A DNA stretch of 43,311 nucleotides from Moraxellaceae bacterium UBA2477 (lineage in GTDB: Bacteria; Pseudomonadota; Gammaproteobacteria; Pseudomonadales; Moraxellaceae): NCBI GenBank assembly GCA_002342025.1, contig DDPD01000051.1, forward strand, positions 1 through 43,311. The letters run 5' to 3'. Both the position numbers and the translations under genes were made by a program. The notes under the pieces are model-generated. The model was not told the DNA's origin. It saw only the letters and a program-made list of their open reading frames with translations, and made no database searches. The number at the start of each line of letters is the position of its first letter. Position 1 is the stretch's first letter. Positions 42,345 to 43,311 of this stretch are shown here, piece by piece.

Positions 42345-43035
42345 ACTGCGCTTCTATACCACCTCGCCGCATGTGTGCAGTTATATCAGTGGCCGAGAAG
42401 CCATCACCTTATTTGCCGACCCAGATGCCGACATGACGGCCTACACCTACAGTCAGCTCTCTGACATGGGCTTCCGTCGCAGCGGTCACTATGTGTATCG
42501 GCCCCAGTGCCAGGGCTGTCAGGCCTGTATTTCCGTACGCGTTCCGGTTCAAACGTTTCAGCCCAAGCGCAACCAACAGCGTGCGTGGTTGCGTAACCAA
42601 GACTTGAGCGTGCATTGTGTTGCAGCAGAATGGAATGACGAACATTACGCGCTCTACGCTCGCTATATCGCGGCACGACATCGGGATGGGGATATGTACC
42701 CTCCCACGCCGCGTCAGTATCGAGAGTTTCTTACCTGCGATTGGGCCAATACGATTTTTGTAGAGTTTCGCCGTGGCGAGCGTTTATTCGCGCTGGCGGT
42801 GACCGATGAGCTAAGTCACGGCTTATCAGCGGTGTATACGTTTTATGACCCCTTAGAGACTTACCGCAGCTTAGGAACCTTCGCCATTCTTTGGCAGATT
42901 AAGGAAACCCAACGACGCAACCTGCCCTATTTATATTTAGGCTATTGGGTCAGACAAGCGGAGCGCATGCGCTACAAAACTCAATTTCGGCCATTAGAGT
43001 TATTAATTGAGGGTGAGTGGTTGCTCGCTCGTTAA
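42331..43035 (+). CDS. bpt: aspartate/glutamate leucyltransferase Bpt (ATE-like arginyltransferase family)
   Basis: Transfers Leu to proteins with N-terminal Asp or Glu, the second half of the N-degron pathway in gammaproteobacteria, 234 aa. The ATE_N domain has the conserved C16 (PHVCSYISG) and YRPQCQGCQACISVRV with C60, C63 and C66. The ATE_C domain shows SAVYTFYDP followed by LGTFAILWQI and YLYLGYWV, the catalytic GNAT-like part. The ATG at 42331 lies within aat. Older annotation may call it arginyltransferase Ate; the bacterial enzymes are leucyl-specific. Confidence 0.95.
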   Translation: MSASELRFYTTSPHVCSYISGREAITLFADPDADMTAYTYSQLSDMGFRRSGHYVYRPQCQGCQACISVRVPVQTFQPKRNQQRAWLRNQDLSVHCVAAEWNDEHYALYARYIAARHRDGDMYPPTPRQYREFLTCDWANTIFVEFRRGERLFALAVTDELSHGLSAVYTFYDPLETYRSLGTFAILWQIKETQRRNLPYLYLGYWVRQAERMRYKTQFRPLELLIEGEWLLAR

Positions 43036-43065
43036 TACCCATTTGTCGGCTCGTAAAAGCAGGCT

Positions 43066-43094
43066 TTGCCAGCGCGATGCTTTTCGGGCACAAT
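43066..43094 (+). promoter_or_regulatory. probable promoter of infA
   Basis: TTGCCA (43066-43071), 17 bases, CACAAT (43089-43094), about 60 bases before the infA ATG. The -35 matches 5 of 6 consensus bases. infA also may be read from bpt. Confidence 0.5.
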
Positions 43095-43156
43095 GCGCCG
43101 GCTTTGCGGGCTTGCTGCCTGCTCTACTGATTATTTGCCGCCGAGGCCTTTGCTGC

Positions 43157-43311
43157 ATGTCGAAAGAAGAACAGATTGAGTTTGATGGTGTCGTCGTTGA
43201 CACCCTGCCGAACACCATGTTTCGCGTGAAGCTGGAAAATGGTCATGTCGTGATCGCTCACATTTCCGGAAAAATGCGCAAGCATTACATCCGCATCCTC
43301 ACGGGTGACCA
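43157..43311 (+). CDS. infA: translation initiation factor IF-1, 3' end outside window
   Basis: The first 51 codons of a protein usually 72 aa long: MSKEEQIEFDGVVVDTLPN then TMFRVKLENGHVVIAHISG and KMRKHYIRILTGD, the S1-like fold of IF-1 with its conserved KMRKxYIRIL stretch. It binds the ribosomal A site during initiation. A weak GAGG lies 10 bases before the ATG. In pseudomonads clpA and clpS lie close to infA, so the targets of aat/bpt products may be encoded just right of the window. Confidence 0.97.
   Translation, partial: MSKEEQIEFDGVVVDTLPNTMFRVKLENGHVVIAHISGKMRKHYIRILTGD

Noticed and set aside
1..43311. CRISPR arrays, insertion sequences, prophage or integrase at the tRNA genes
   Set aside because: No regularly spaced repeats, transposase or integrase motifs, or duplicated tRNA ends were seen.

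Overview
The window is a dense stretch of chromosome from a gammaproteobacterium, probably of the Pseudomonas/Marinobacter/Oceanospirillales kind. The main evidence is gene order: cysG-serS-(ycaO)-rarA-lolA-ftsK-trxB-aat-bpt-infA is, with one insertion, the arrangement known from pseudomonads. A PA4642-family protein, a long-form QueF, an OsmC-YcaO fusion and a Pseudomonas-type ETF-quinone oxidoreductase agree with this. Base composition looks even, and I see no insertion sequence, prophage, CRISPR array or integrase. Genus and species cannot be fixed from the sequence alone.

Layout. (1) 1-1166 (-) is the 5' part of a flavin amine-oxidase-like protein. (2) 1381-3912 (+) is yadG-yadH-queF. (3) 3994-5347 (+) holds two tandem paralogous genes of a family I do not recognise. 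(4) 12210-5351 (-) is a long block running in order: membrane acyltransferase, PA4642-family protein, DUF2804, DUF4282, beta-lactamase-fold esterase, acyl-CoA desaturase, SelO. Several of these are lipid enzymes, and the desaturase has its own promoter with a palindrome placed like an operator. (5) 12426-13610 (+) is an alpha-methylacyl-CoA racemase. (6) Opposed to it are tRNA-Cys and tRNA-Leu behind a near-consensus promoter. (7) 14066-21584 (+) is a compact type II secretion operon, gspEFGHIJKLM, ending at a bidirectional terminator. (8) 21626-23278 (-) is ETF-QO, divergent from a DUF1285 gene. (9) 28811-24075 (-) is MFS exporter-rluA-rapA. (10) 29004-31080 (+) is a secreted alpha/beta hydrolase overlapping mlaA. 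(11) 33739-31046 (-) is serS-cysG, whose end overlaps mlaA tail to tail. (12) 33921-36125 (+) is the OsmC-YcaO fusion. (13) 40503-36149 (-) is ftsK-lolA-rarA. (14) 40613-43311 (+) is trxB, then aat-bpt (both N-degron transferases), then the start of infA.

How the genes fit together. The window is mostly housekeeping: translation and tRNA (serS, infA, two tRNAs, queF, rluA, aat/bpt), chromosome upkeep (ftsK, rarA, rapA), redox (trxB, ETF-QO, SelO) and envelope traffic (lolA, mlaA, T2SS). The least explained parts are the tandem paralogue pair, the hydrolase/MlaA pair in which MlaA has no lipobox cysteine, the lipid block with its candidate operator, and the OsmC-YcaO fusion. I found no clear evidence of a wholly new multi-gene system. 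Every stretch between genes is shorter than 300 bases; the longest (1167-1380, 12211-12425, 13851-14065, 28812-29003, 33740-33920) are covered in the entries below.
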